This document shows positions 47,374-59,737 of a stretch of DNA of 64,000 nucleotides, in pieces. Position 1 is the stretch's first letter. The number at the start of each line of letters is the position of its first letter. The notes under the pieces are model-generated. The model worked only from the letters and a program-made list of their open reading frames with translations. It was not told the origin of the DNA and searched no databases. The position numbers and the translations under genes are program-made. Origin of the DNA: Acidimicrobiales bacterium (GTDB taxonomy: Bacteria > Actinomycetota > Acidimicrobiia > Acidimicrobiales > Aldehydirespiratoraceae); NCBI GenBank assembly GCA_029263175.1, contig JAJCXZ010000026.1, forward strand, positions 62,001 through 126,000, read 5' to 3'.

Positions 47374-48693
47374 TCAGGTGGAGAAGACGTACTGCGACAC
47401 GTACCACGTGACGGGCAGCACGAACAGCAGGCCGTCAAAGCGATCGAGCAGGCCGCCGTGGCCGGGCAGGATCGAGCCCATGTCCTTGATTCCGAGGTCC
47501 CGCTTGATGAGCGACTCCACCAGGTCACCCACCGGAGCCGCAGCGGCCGCGAAGAGACCGAGGATGATCATCGCGGTGAGGCCACCACCGTGATCTGAAC
47601 TGGCCAACGGCGCCGGTTGACCCAGCACGCCCATGAGGATCGCGGCGGCGAGAGCAACGGCGAATCCGCCGATGAGCCCTTCGATGGTCTTGTTGGGGCT
47701 TGCGGGTGAGAGGGAGCGTTGTCCGATCGTCTTGCCGATGGCCAGGCCACCGACGTCGTAGGCCACCGTGACGATGATGGCAACGGTGAGCAGGCCGGTG
47801 CCATGAGTCTCATCCGAGGCCAACAACAGCGCGGCGAACGAGCCGAGCACGCCGATGTGGAGTATGCCGAGCATCGTGGATCCGAGCCCACGCATCGCCC
47901 CGTCGTGGGCAACGCCAAGGAGGTACCAGAGCGCCCCGAAAATGAAGGCCAGGACCAAGACCATGGTGATTGCGGCTTCGCCACGCCAGTAAACGGCGAG
48001 GGGCATGGCCACAGTGGCGGTGAGGCCGAGCAGCACCGCGGGCTGGTACCCGGCGACACGAACGGCGTTGTAGTACTCGACCGCGGCGAGACCGAGCGCA
48101 ATGGTGACGACGGCGAGAGCGGCTACGGGACCGACCGCCATGGCAGCGAGTACGAGCGCCGCGAGGCCAACACCGACCGCGACGGCCATCGGCATGTCGC
48201 GATCGCCGGAATTGCCGACTGTGGCCCCGAGTTGAGCTGCGATTGACTCTTCCTCGGTCGGGCCGGGCTCACCCATCGCTGCAGTGGCGCGACGCGACGG
48301 ACGCTGTTGGTCGTCGAATGTGAAGAAGTCGTCGGCCGTTTCGGTCTGACCGATCTGAATCGGTTCGTCCGCGGCGGGTGCCGGTTCCTCCGCCCAGACA
48401 GGACTGTTCGACACACCGGCCCATGCGGCCAGTTCGTCGGGCTCCGCCTCGGCGAGCGATGGCTCAGGCGATGGGTCGAAGGTGACCGATTCCGCCGCGC
48501 CGGTGTTGCCACCGATCTGTGGAACTGCACCGGTTGCCGGTTCGCTCCAGTGCGGGATGGCATCGTCGTCGTCATCGAAGGACATGTCGTCATCGCCGAA
48601 GACGCTGCGGCCAGGGGCTGCAAAATCGTCGTCTGGGATGTCGCCACCCTCGACGGCTTGGAGGCCTTCGAGATCGTTGGAATCGTCGGTCAC
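47374..48693 (-). CDS. cdsA: Phosphatidate cytidylyltransferase with long acidic N-terminal extension
   Basis: 439 residues. Residues 1-165 are soluble, acidic and low-complexity ([16 protein letters not shown]), which standard CdsA proteins of about 270-290 residues lack. From residue 168 there are about eight membrane segments, and the family signature [19 protein letters not shown] with GGLLDRFD stands near residues 394-420. It makes CDP-diacylglycerol for phospholipid synthesis. GTG start with GGAAGG 9 bases upstream. Lies between frr and dxr as in other actinobacteria, without rlmN. Confidence 0.94.
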   Translation of the reverse strand: MTDDSNDLEGLQAVEGGDIPDDDFAAPGRSVFGDDDMSFDDDDDAIPHWSEPATGAVPQIGGNTGAAESVTFDPSPEPSLAEAEPDELAAWAGVSNSPVWAEEPAPAADEPIQIGQTETADDFFTFDDQQRPSRRATAAMGEPGPTEEESIAAQLGATVGNSGDRDMPMAVAVGVGLAALVLAAMAVGPVAALAVVTIALGLAAVEYYNAVRVAGYQPAVLLGLTATVAMPLAVYWRGEAAITMVLVLAFIFGALWYLLGVAHDGAMRGLGSTMLGILHIGVLGSFAALLLASDETHGTGLLTVAIIVTVAYDVGGLAIGKTIGQRSLSPASPNKTIEGLIGGFAVALAAAILMGVLGQPAPLASSDHGGGLTAMIILGLFAAAAAPVGDLVESLIKRDLGIKDMGSILPGHGGLLDRFDGLLFVLPVTWYVSQYVFST

Positions 48694-48722
48694 GGGATTC
48701 GCCCTTCCAGTGCTTGTCGAGG

Positions 48723-50847
<2,125 letters not shown>

Positions 50848-50886
50848 GTCTCGATCTTCCTTGCGTGCGGTGGGTGAACGTGGCGG

Positions 50887-51843
50887 TCAGGCTTCGGGCG
50901 TGCCGTCGTCGCCGGCAGCCGGGAGGCTCTCTTCGACAGGAGCTTCGGCGGGAGCAGCGGCTTCCTCGACAGGAGCTTCAGCGGGAACAGCGGCTTCCTC
51001 GACAGGAGCTTCAGGGGTGGCAACCTGGGCAGCGGCGACGCGAGCCTCGCGCTCGGCAGCTTCCGCGGCCGCCGCAGTGCGGGCCTGAACCTGCTGCTCG
51101 GCAACTTCGGCTTCCTGGAGGGCATTGCGCTTGACAGCTTCGGCACCTTGACGCTTGGAGTTGATGAAGCGGCCTTCGAGAACGGCGTCGGAGATGACAC
51201 GGCTCATGAGCTCACCGGCGCGAATCGCGTCGTCGTTGCCAGGGATGGCGTAGTCCACGAGGTCGGGGTCACAGTTGGTGTCGACCACGGCAACGATCGG
51301 GATCCCGATCTTGCGGGCCTCGGTCACGGCGATGTGCTCCTTCTTCGTGTCGAGCACGAAGACAGCGTCGGGAAGCTTGGCCATGTCGCGGATACCACCG
51401 AGGTTGCGCTCGAGCTTCACGAGCTCACGGCCGATGAGGAGGGCTTCCTTCTTCGGCATGGCCTCGAACTCGCCCGAGTCACGCATGCGGCGGTAGTCCT
51501 GCATTTTGCCGACACGCTTGGAGATGGTCTGGAAGTTGGTGAGCATGCCGCCGAGCCAACGCTCGTTGATGTACGGCATGTTGCAGCGCTCGGCGTACGA
51601 CTGGATCGAGTCCTGGGCCTGCTTCTTGGTGCCGATGAACAGCACCGTTCCGCCGTTGGCGACGAGATCACGGATGAACACGTAGGACGACTCGAGATGG
51701 TTGAGCGTCTGGTGTAGATCGACGATGTGGATGCCGGAGCGCTCGCCGTGGATGAATCGCTTCATCTTCGGGTTCCAACGACGGGTCTGATGACCGAAGT
51801 GGACGCCGGCTTCCAACAACTGCTTCATGGAAATGACTGCCAT
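50887..51843 (-). CDS. rpsB: 30S ribosomal protein S2
   Basis: 318 residues. The S2 core fills residues 1-230 ([45 protein letters not shown]). The last 85 residues are an alanine/glutamate/proline tail with a tandem 11-residue repeat. GGGAG lies 10 bases before the ATG. A possible promoter on the minus strand is TCGTCA, 17 bases, TATTGA at about 51,935-51,907, giving a leader of about 60 bases. Confidence 0.97.
   Translation of the reverse strand: MAVISMKQLLEAGVHFGHQTRRWNPKMKRFIHGERSGIHIVDLHQTLNHLESSYVFIRDLVANGGTVLFIGTKKQAQDSIQSYAERCNMPYINERWLGGMLTNFQTISKRVGKMQDYRRMRDSGEFEAMPKKEALLIGRELVKLERNLGGIRDMAKLPDAVFVLDTKKEHIAVTEARKIGIPIVAVVDTNCDPDLVDYAIPGNDDAIRAGELMSRVISDAVLEGRFINSKRQGAEAVKRNALQEAEVAEQQVQARTAAAAEAAEREARVAAAQVATPEAPVEEAAVPAEAPVEEAAAPAEAPVEESLPAAGDDGTPEA
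50933..51015 (-). repeat. 33-base tandem repeat in the rpsB tail
   Basis: Units start at 50933, 50966 and 50999 (the last partial), each encoding an 11-residue APVEEAA-PAE block in the S2 C-terminal tail. Confidence 0.75.
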
Positions 51844-51858
51844 GATATTTTCTCCCGG

Positions 51859-52687
51859 TTACAGATTCGTGCGGGACGCCGAAGCGACCGGGTAGTGCAC
51901 GAACCGAATCAATAGCCATCGACACCGATTGTGACGAATCGGACCCTGATGGGCCGTCGAGCAGTGTAGCGGCGTCCAGCGCGGCCGCGACCCCTCGCTC
52001 GCGTCGATCATGCTCGGCAGGGCCCAGTCGAAGAATCGGTTGAGAAGTCCTTCGCAGACGGGCGGCGCTCCCCCCGAGCGCAAGGGCGACTCGCAACGCT
52101 GAGTTCAGGATTCCGTCGTGGGTCTGCGTGCGACCGAGCTCGAGATAGTGAAGTCGTTCAGAGCGCTCGACCAGATCTCCGAATTGATGGCCACGCTCCG
52201 CGAGATCTCCCTCGACAAGCTCGACGTTGATCACCCGCACTCCGAAGAGCGATGCCGGGTCGACATAGAGCCCATCGATCCGGGTCCCGAAGTGAAATCC
52301 GGAACCCGCAACTCCGACAGGCTCTCCGACCTCGACCATGTCCCCTCGAGCGACAAGAATCGCCTCGACGTACGAGTAGCTCGATTTCAGACCCCCGCCG
52401 TGGTCGATGGTCAGGTACAGCTGCCCCGCCACCGGTCCGGCAAACACGACTGTGCCAGCACCGGCCGCAACAATCGACTCGCCGGGTGAGGTGTCGTATT
52501 CGATGCCTCGATTGCCCGATCCATACGGCCCTTCCGGCGGCCGGAACGGATCGAGCACCGCTGCCGAAGTCGGTGGCCGAAGGAGAGTCTCGGTTGCCGA
52601 CGCCGGCGCGGCGGCGGTGACGAGCAGAAACAGCAGGGCCGGTAGCACCGGCCCGCGAAGACGAACAAAGACGTTGCGAACGCACAT
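51859..52687 (-). CDS. Secreted degenerate LytM/M23-domain protein, probable frameshift near 52070
   Basis: A signal peptide ([18 protein letters not shown]) is followed by a LytM domain at about residues 45-150. All zinc-ligand positions but one are changed: NRGIEYD for HRGVD, SYSYV for YSHL, SGFHFG for HLHFG, so a non-catalytic binding or activator role is likely. The frame that encodes LytM runs on without a stop to 51668, 176 bases inside rpsB, which is implausible. At C52070-52075 wobble bias shifts frames: in 51961-52020 I count 19 of 20 G/C in the frame ending at 51859 and 13 of 20 in each other frame. Joined product about 275 residues. Possibly a sequencing error or real slippage. Confidence 0.6.
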
Positions 52688-52761
52688 GACAAACCCACAT
52701 CAGAGACAGTTGACGGGGAAGCAGGGCCGGGGAGTGGGTTGAGCGGCAGTCCGCTCGGGCT

Positions 52762-53538
52762 CTAGGCCGGTTCGCGTTCGGCGGCGCCGAGCCGTGACCG
52801 GAGCTGGAGGACCGCTTTGGTGTGGATCTGACACACCCGGCTCTCGGTGACGCTGAGCACACGGCCGATCTCGGCGAGCGTGAGCCCCTCGTAGTAGTAG
52901 AGGGTGAGCACGATCTTTTCGCGCTCTGGCATGCGGTTGATCGACTCGGCGAGAATCTGGCGCATCTCTTCGACTTCGTAGACGCCCATCGGACCGTCAC
53001 CGGAGTCAGCGACGGTGTCGCCGAGAGTGACGGATTCGCCGCGGTCGCCCCCGGCCAACATCTCGTCGAGGGCGGCGACACCCACGAAGGAGATCTGGCT
53101 CAGGGTGGTCTGAAGCTGCTGCTCGCTGATCTCCATCTCGGCCGCCACCTCCTGATCGGTGGGGGGTCGATGGTGTTCGGCCTCGAGCTTGGCCATCGCC
53201 CGCTCGAGGGTGCGAGCCTTGCTTCGAACCGAGCGTGGTACCCAGTCGATCGAGCGCAACTCATCAAGGATCGCTCCCTTGATGCGAGCGATCGCGTAGG
53301 TCTCGAACTTGTAGCCCCGCTCGGGATCGAACTTCTCGATCGCATCGATCAGACCGAATACTCCGAAGCTGACGAGATCGGCCTGCTCCACGTTGCGGGG
53401 TAGACCGACTCCGACGCGGCCGGCCACGTACTTCACCAGCGGCGAGTACTGAATGATGAGTTTGTCGCGGAGCTCTTGTGAGCGCGACTGCTTGAACTCG
53501 GTCCAGAGCTTTGCGGTGTCGGCGTTGCGATCGGTCAC
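52762..53538 (-). CDS. whiG: Sigma factor of the FliA/WhiG group
   Basis: 258 residues, a sigma-70 group 3 factor. Region 2 shows [37 protein letters not shown], region 3 [11 protein letters not shown] and region 4 the [29 protein letters not shown]. In actinobacteria this family includes WhiG (sporulation) and motility sigmas. No flagellar gene is in the window; the target set is unknown. GTG start 12 bases after the xerC stop. Confidence 0.92.
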   Translation of the reverse strand: MTDRNADTAKLWTEFKQSRSQELRDKLIIQYSPLVKYVAGRVGVGLPRNVEQADLVSFGVFGLIDAIEKFDPERGYKFETYAIARIKGAILDELRSIDWVPRSVRSKARTLERAMAKLEAEHHRPPTDQEVAAEMEISEQQLQTTLSQISFVGVAALDEMLAGGDRGESVTLGDTVADSGDGPMGVYEVEEMRQILAESINRMPEREKIVLTLYYYEGLTLAEIGRVLSVTESRVCQIHTKAVLQLRSRLGAAEREPA

Positions 53539-53550
53539 GTGGACTGGTTC

Positions 53551-54429
53551 CTAAGCACGGGGATGAGTCTGGCGGTGAATGTCGCGCAAACGCTCGCGGC
53601 TGACACGGGTGTAGATCTGCGTCGTGGCAAGGTCGGCATGACCCAAGAGTTCCTGCACAGAACGCAAATCGGCACCACCATCCAAAAGATGAGTGGCGAA
53701 TGTATGACGAAGTGCATGGGGATGTGTGGGACTGGCGGCACGACGATCCAGGATTCGCCTCACATCGCGTGGCGAGAGTGCGCGCCCACGGCGGTTGAGA
53801 AAAACGGCTTCGGCGGGAGACTCGGCGGTGGCCAGACCCTGGCGGCCCCTGTCGAGCCATGACCTCAGCTCCTCGGCAGCAGGCTCCGACAGCGGGAGTC
53901 TCCGCTGCTTGTTGCCCTTGCCCCAGACCGTGATCGCATCGAAACCGTGCGCAATGTCGGTGCGGGTGAGGCCGCAGAGTTCGCTCACTCGCAAACCACT
54001 CCCGTAGAGCAACTCGACGATCGTGCGATCCCGCAGATCGATCACCGGATCCTGAGCGGATCGCGGTGAACCTTCGACCAATGCATCGAGCTCCGAAGCC
54101 GACAGAATGCGCGGCAATGTGGAGGATCCGCGAGGCGCCGAGAGGCCGGCGGCTGGGTCCGAAACGAGACGATCCGAGCGCCGTGCCCAGTCGAAGTAAC
54201 GCCGGATGACCGACGCCTTTCGGGCCGTGGTGCGACGGGCATATCCCTCGCCATCGAGGTGGGCGAGATATCGCCGCAGGTGCCGTCGGGTGGTGGCGTC
54301 GGGCGAGTCGACCCTCTGTGATTGCAGCCACAGTACGGCATCGCGCATGTCGCGCGAGTAGACCTCGAGCGTCGAGGGAGCGACCCGAGTGAGCGACTCG
54401 AGCCAGAGGGGGAGGTCCCAGGGGGGCAC
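53551..54429 (-). CDS. xerC: Tyrosine recombinase XerC
   Basis: 292 residues. The SAM-like core-binding domain lies at about 5-85 and the catalytic domain after 105 with all six residues visible: R147 (YGSGLRVSEL), K171, H238 and R241 (HALRHTFATHLL), H264 (GHADLATTQIY) and Y273. Its place between dprA and whiG is the conserved chromosomal position of XerC, so chromosome-dimer resolution is more likely than phage integration. GTG start 6 bases after a TAGGGT. Confidence 0.93.
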   Translation of the reverse strand: MPPWDLPLWLESLTRVAPSTLEVYSRDMRDAVLWLQSQRVDSPDATTRRHLRRYLAHLDGEGYARRTTARKASVIRRYFDWARRSDRLVSDPAAGLSAPRGSSTLPRILSASELDALVEGSPRSAQDPVIDLRDRTIVELLYGSGLRVSELCGLTRTDIAHGFDAITVWGKGNKQRRLPLSEPAAEELRSWLDRGRQGLATAESPAEAVFLNRRGRALSPRDVRRILDRRAASPTHPHALRHTFATHLLDGGADLRSVQELLGHADLATTQIYTRVSRERLRDIHRQTHPRA

Positions 54430-54435
54430 CCGGCC

Positions 54436-54441
54436 ACCCTA
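54436..54441 (-). promoter_or_regulatory. -10 hexamer of xerC, leaderless
   Basis: TAGGGT on the minus strand, 6-base gap to the GTG at 54429, in the 75-base gap after dprA. Confidence 0.5.
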
Positions 54442-54504
54442 GTACCTCACGTGTGGTGTGACTCCGACCACCCCTCGCGCGCACGCTGCGTGTCGGTGCC
54501 GCCG

Positions 54505-55578
54505 TCATGAGCGTCGTACACGCACACCGTCGGCGACGACATGTCCGCTGCTCATGAGCCGCTCGAGGGCAAGATAGACCGCACTGAGTTCGAGCCCGCT
54601 GTAGTGAACTATCTCGTCGACTGACGTCGGCCCGTCATCGATTGCGGCGAAGACCACGCCCGCGTCGCCGCTCGGTGCCGGCCGCCCTCCCGAACGCCGG
54701 ATAGCGGAATCGATCGTGGCGAGACCCAGAGCCATCAGCACGTCGTCGGCGCTGCGGACTGGGGCACAGCCATCCACCAGCAACTGATTGGTGCCATCCG
54801 CGGCGCCGTTCTTGACCGAGCCAGGCACCGCCATCACATCGATGCCCCGCCTCACCGCCTCGTCGACGGTCAACAGGCTTCCGCCGGCCGCGCGAGACTC
54901 GACCACCACGACCAGATCAGACATCGCCGCGATAAGCCGGTTGCGGGCAGGGAATCGCCACGGCTCAGGCTCCGCACCGACCGGGGCCTCCGTGCAGACA
55001 CACCCGACCGAGGCCACCTGCGCCCAGAGCTCTCGATGCCGCACCGGATAGACGACATCGATGCCGCTACCGACCACGGCGACCGGACGCACTCCCCCGG
55101 CGGCAACGGCCCCCCGGTGAGCGGCGCCGTCCACCCCGAGGGCAAGCCCGGACACCACCGAGACCCCCGCCTCCGAGAGCGAGGCCCCGAGCTCGAACGC
55201 AATCTCCTGGCCCGGGCCACTACAGCGGCGAGTGCCGACGATGCCCACTGTTGGCGTGGCGACATCAGGCAGCTCTCCCTGCCTGAACAGCACAGGCGCG
55301 GGATCGATGTCGTTGCGAAGTGCTGGCGGATGGTCATCGTCGTGCCACGAGGTCACTCGACAGCTCAGCGCCGCGAGTCGCGCCGCGACCTGGTCGAGGT
55401 CCACGCCGGCGAGACAAGTCGCCCACCGGGACCGGTGATCCTGTGGTACCGCCGGCGCCTTGCCCTCGCTGACCAGCGCCCACGCATCGGCCGGCGCGCG
55501 TTCGTCGAGAAGCTGGCCCAACCGCCGGCTCGACATACCAGGGAGAGCCGCGAGCGCAGCGAGCTTGCTCTCAGACAT
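54505..55578 (-). CDS. dprA: DNA processing protein DprA
   Basis: 357 residues from the ATG at 55578 (GGAGG 5 bases upstream). A short N-terminal region precedes the Rossmann-like DprA core (VGIVGTRRCSGPGQEIAFELGASL, SGLALGVDGAAHRGAV, FPARNRLIAAMSDLVVVVE) and a C-terminal winged-helix region (about 300-355) follows. DprA loads RecA on incoming single-stranded DNA during transformation. Overlaps comM by 8 bases. Confidence 0.94.
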   Translation of the reverse strand: MSESKLAALAALPGMSSRRLGQLLDERAPADAWALVSEGKAPAVPQDHRSRWATCLAGVDLDQVAARLAALSCRVTSWHDDDHPPALRNDIDPAPVLFRQGELPDVATPTVGIVGTRRCSGPGQEIAFELGASLSEAGVSVVSGLALGVDGAAHRGAVAAGGVRPVAVVGSGIDVVYPVRHRELWAQVASVGCVCTEAPVGAEPEPWRFPARNRLIAAMSDLVVVVESRAAGGSLLTVDEAVRRGIDVMAVPGSVKNGAADGTNQLLVDGCAPVRSADDVLMALGLATIDSAIRRSGGRPAPSGDAGVVFAAIDDGPTSVDEIVHYSGLELSAVYLALERLMSSGHVVADGVRVRRS

Positions 55579-57079
55579 GGTCGCCTCCGATCGGGGGACG
55601 CGCCCGCAGTTGAAGCGCCGCCGAAATGTCGGTCTCGCGCAAACCATCCCCTCCATCATCGAGGTCCCGGATGGTTCGGGCGACGCAACGCAGACGTCGC
55701 AGACCGCGCGCACTGAGCCTCCCCCCATCCAGTGCCTCGGCGACCATCGCCGTGGCGGGCTCATCCAGCCGGGCCACATCGTCGAGAAGAGAGTCGCTCA
55801 TCTCGGCGTTGGAATGGGCGCCACGAGTGGCCGACATCGCTCGAACCTCGGCGACACGCTCAGCGACGGCCCACGACGCTTCGCCCGGATCCACCGAGAG
55901 CAACGCGGAGGTGGAGGGCCGATCAACGTGGACCATGAGGTCGATGCGGTCGAGGAGCGGACCGGAGATCCGCCGTGAATAGCGAGCGCGCTCGGGGGCT
56001 TGGCAACGACATCCAACGCTGCCTCCCTCACCACAAGGGCACGGGTTCATGGCGGCGACGAGCAACACTCGAGCCGGGTGCTCATGCGTCCAGCCGCTGC
56101 GCGCCACCCTCACCACCCCTTCCTCGAGCGGTTGTCGTAGCGCATCGAGCACGCTGGGCGGGAACTCCCCCAGCTCATCGAGGAAGAGCACACCGCCCGA
56201 TGCGGCACTGATCTCGCCGGGGCGAGATGACCTCGACCCTCCCCCGACAAGCGCTGACATCGACGTGTTGTGGTGAGGCGCCCGAAACGGCGGCCGAGTG
56301 ACAAGCCCGGACGGCGGCAGCCGCAAGCCAGCCGCACTGTGCACCCGAGTCACGCTGAGCGCATCGTCGTGAGTCAGATCAGGGAGAATTCCGGGTAGTC
56401 GGCGCGCCAGCATGGTCTTGCCTGCGCCGGGCGGGCCGACAAGCAGCAGGTGGTGCCCGCCGGCCGCGGCGACCTCCAACGCGGCTCGGGCCTGCCCCTG
56501 GCCGCGAACGTCGGCGAGATCCGGCTCGGGTTCAACCGGATCGTCGGGCAGCGTCATGTCGACATCGGGCCACGGCAGGCCGAAGTTCAGCGCATCGACC
56601 ACGTCACGCAAGCGGCGAACGGGCCGGATTCGTGATCCAGCGACCAACGCGGTGACGCGAGCGTCGCCCGCCGGCACAATCACTCGAGGTGCGGGAACTG
56701 CGTCGACCAGCGGAAGTGCACCGACGATCGGCCGCACCGACCCGTCGAGGCCCAGCTCGCCAAAGGCCCCGAGCCCCTCGATCTGTGCGGCGAGAATTTG
56801 TTCGGACGCGACCAGCAATCCGATGGCGACCGGCAAATCGAGTGCCGCCCCGGTCTTTGGCAAGCCGCCCGGGGCGAGGTTGACCGTGATGCGCTTCATC
56901 GGCCAGGTGAGGTCGCTCGACTCGAGCGCGGCTCGCACTCGGTCTCGCGCTTCTCGGCAAGTGGCATCGGGCAAGCCCACGATCGAGAACGAGGGCAGCC
57001 CGTTCGCTACGTGGACTTCGACGGAAACGGGAACCGCATCCACCCCGACAAGGGTGGATGAAACAACGGTGGCGAGCAT
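55571..57079 (-). CDS. comM: Mg-chelatase-like AAA ATPase ComM/YifB
   Basis: 502 residues. N-terminal Lon-protease-like (ChlI) domain to about 165, then AAA+ core with Walker A LVGPPGAGKTMLARRLPG near 215 and Walker B GVLFLDELGEF near 300, and a C-terminal helical region. ComM is a branch-migration helicase that helps integrate DNA taken up by transformation. ATG with GGAGG 5 bases upstream. Confidence 0.95.
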   Translation of the reverse strand: MLATVVSSTLVGVDAVPVSVEVHVANGLPSFSIVGLPDATCREARDRVRAALESSDLTWPMKRITVNLAPGGLPKTGAALDLPVAIGLLVASEQILAAQIEGLGAFGELGLDGSVRPIVGALPLVDAVPAPRVIVPAGDARVTALVAGSRIRPVRRLRDVVDALNFGLPWPDVDMTLPDDPVEPEPDLADVRGQGQARAALEVAAAGGHHLLLVGPPGAGKTMLARRLPGILPDLTHDDALSVTRVHSAAGLRLPPSGLVTRPPFRAPHHNTSMSALVGGGSRSSRPGEISAASGGVLFLDELGEFPPSVLDALRQPLEEGVVRVARSGWTHEHPARVLLVAAMNPCPCGEGGSVGCRCQAPERARYSRRISGPLLDRIDLMVHVDRPSTSALLSVDPGEASWAVAERVAEVRAMSATRGAHSNAEMSDSLLDDVARLDEPATAMVAEALDGGRLSARGLRRLRCVARTIRDLDDGGDGLRETDISAALQLRARPPIGGDHV

Positions 57080-57167
57080 GGCGACCTCCGAACAAGAACT
57101 GTTGGGAGGTCATCGTTCATGGCCGACGACCGAGCGCTAGATGCACCATACGGCGCCGGTGTGACAA

Positions 57168-57551
57168 TCAGCCGAGAACTTCACGGGAGTAGCGAGCGAC
57201 CGCTTCGATCTGTGACTCGCTGAGCGAGCCGGCAAACGACGGCATGCCATTCTTGCCATCGGAGATGATCTCCAACTGGTCGGCAATGTCTGGGTAGGCC
57301 GCCACAACGGCGCCATCGGCGAGCTTGGGACCCGTTCCCCCGCCGCCGCTCGAACCATGGCATCGAGCGCAGCGAGAGCTGTAGATCTCGCGTCCTTCGG
57401 AGAGTTCGGCGTCAGGCAGCCCGTCGTCACCGAGAGGCACCTCGGGCGACGCCGCGGCGCAAGCACCACCAGCCAGCGCGAGGACGAAGACAACGAGAGC
57501 GGCTCGGAACGGAACAAGAGAATGCCAGGAAAGGAGGTGGCGTCGAGTCAC
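57168..57551 (-). CDS. c-type cytochrome lipoprotein
   Basis: 127 residues. A signal peptide ends at a lipobox (ALAGGAC, C31), so the protein is anchored outside the membrane. A single haem site CARCH (C61, C64, H65) and a methionine in KNGMPSFAG (M104) as axial ligand form a class I mono-haem cytochrome c. It probably shuttles electrons at the membrane surface. GTG start with TATCGT 6 bases upstream. Confidence 0.9.
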   Translation of the reverse strand: MTRRHLLSWHSLVPFRAALVVFVLALAGGACAAASPEVPLGDDGLPDAELSEGREIYSSRCARCHGSSGGGGTGPKLADGAVVAAYPDIADQLEIISDGKNGMPSFAGSLSESQIEAVARYSREVLG

Positions 57552-57557
57552 ACGAAG

Positions 57558-57563
57558 ACGATA
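57558..57563 (-). promoter_or_regulatory. -10 hexamer of the cytochrome c gene, leaderless
   Basis: TATCGT on the minus strand, 6-base gap to the GTG at 57551. It shares bases with the divergent small-protein promoter (GATACT at 57560-57565). Confidence 0.5.
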
Positions 57564-57571
57564 CTGAGGTC

Positions 57572-57682
57572 ATGGGCATGGACCCCACACGACCGCATCG
57601 CCGCCGCCCGACCGACATCGTGTTTGTCATTGCCGCCTGCCTGACCACGATCGCCTTGCTCATCTGGGCCCTGTTCCTGTGA
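57572..57682 (+). CDS. 36-residue single-pass membrane protein
   Basis: MGMDPTRPHRRRPTDIVFV and a hydrophobic stretch (IAACLTTIALLIWALFL) to the stop: basic start, one membrane helix, nothing beyond. GATACT lies 6 bases before the ATG; a second ATG follows two codons later. Too short for most gene finders. It lies between a divergent cytochrome gene and a zinc-binding protein gene 18 bases downstream. Confidence 0.5.
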   Translation: MGMDPTRPHRRRPTDIVFVIAACLTTIALLIWALFL

Positions 57683-57700
57683 GCGGCAGGATGCCCGAAT

Positions 57701-57925
57701 ATGGATGACCCAGAGGCCTACGGGGAGGTCGAGGTCCGCTTCTTGCAGCCCTATCAGGCGACCAAGATGTACGTCTGCCCGAATTGCAACCGCGACATCC
57801 CGCCCGGCACCGGCCACTACGCAGTTGTGCCCAAGGAGGCGCCCGATCTGCGCCGCCACTGGCATCGTGGCTGCTGGGACGGGCGAAAGACACGCAAGGC
57901 GCCGACCAAGCGAAAGCGGCGCTAG
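57701..57925 (+). CDS. Small actinobacterial zinc-binding protein
   Basis: 74 residues. YVCPNCNRDIPPGTGH (C26, C29, H39) and RRHWHRGCW (H53, H55, C58) make a zinc-ribbon-like site, and the C-terminus is basic (TRKAPTKRKRR). I recognise the pattern from small actinobacterial proteins usually labelled ATP/GTP-binding or hypothetical, with CPGCDQEI and RRHWHxxCW segments. Function unknown; a nucleic-acid role would fit the basic tail. Confidence 0.75.
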   Translation: MDDPEAYGEVEVRFLQPYQATKMYVCPNCNRDIPPGTGHYAVVPKEAPDLRRHWHRGCWDGRKTRKAPTKRKRR

Positions 57926-57937
57926 AGCGAGTGGACA

Positions 57938-57943
57938 TAGGGT
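57938..57943 (+). promoter_or_regulatory. -10 hexamer of the M20 peptidase gene, leaderless
   Basis: TAGGGT with a 7-base gap to the ATG at 57951. Confidence 0.5.
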
Positions 57944-57950
57944 TGCGGTG

Positions 57951-59359
<1,409 letters not shown>

Positions 59360-59363
<4 letters not shown>

Positions 59364-59701
59364 AACGCCCCCTCGATGACTTCGACGGTGGGCCCCATCA
59401 CCGTGGCCACATCGAACCGGAGGTTGCCGCGACGGTCGTGCACATCGAGCCACGACATCGCAGTGCGGCGCAGGAAACGTTGCTTCCGACCATCGACAGC
59501 CTCGAACCCGCTGCCGTAGCGCGCCGACGACCGGGTCTTCACTTCGCAGAACACGATCTCGTCGCCACGGCCGAGGACAAGGTCGATCTCGCCGCCGCGC
59601 ACTTGCCAGTTCTGGTCCAGCACCGCGTATCCCGCCGATTCGTAGTGACGCGCCACCCGGCGCTCACCCCACCGCCCCAGAGCAACTCGTGATTGGTCCA
59701 T
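59360..59701 (-). CDS. yraN: YraN/UPF0102 family endonuclease-like protein
   Basis: 113 residues with the Holliday-junction-resolvase-like signature: GRWGERRVARHYESAGYAVL, then GEIDLVLGRGDEIVFCEVKTRSS. The E-D-EVK set is the nuclease-like core. Function unproven. Normally sits between rnhB and comM; both rnhB and lepB are missing here. Its 3' end overlaps the convergent M20 gene by 4 bases. Confidence 0.93.
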
Positions 59702-59707
59702 GAACCG

Positions 59708-59713
59708 AAGCTA
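59708..59713 (-). promoter_or_regulatory. -10 hexamer of yraN, leaderless
   Basis: TAGCTT on the minus strand, 6-base gap to the ATG at 59701. Confidence 0.5.
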
Positions 59714-59737
59714 GGAGGAGGGTGTGACACTCGACGC

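Noticed and set aside
51668-52687. Single intact 339-residue gene including the LytM domain
   Set aside because: It would overlap rpsB by 176 bases in another frame and loses coding bias after 52070.
52762-53538. Evidence of a flagellar locus
   Set aside because: The sigma factor belongs to the FliA/WhiG group but no flagellar or chemotaxis gene occurs in the window.
53551-54429. Phage or island integrase
   Set aside because: Sequence and position between dprA and whiG fit housekeeping XerC; no attachment repeats or phage genes nearby.
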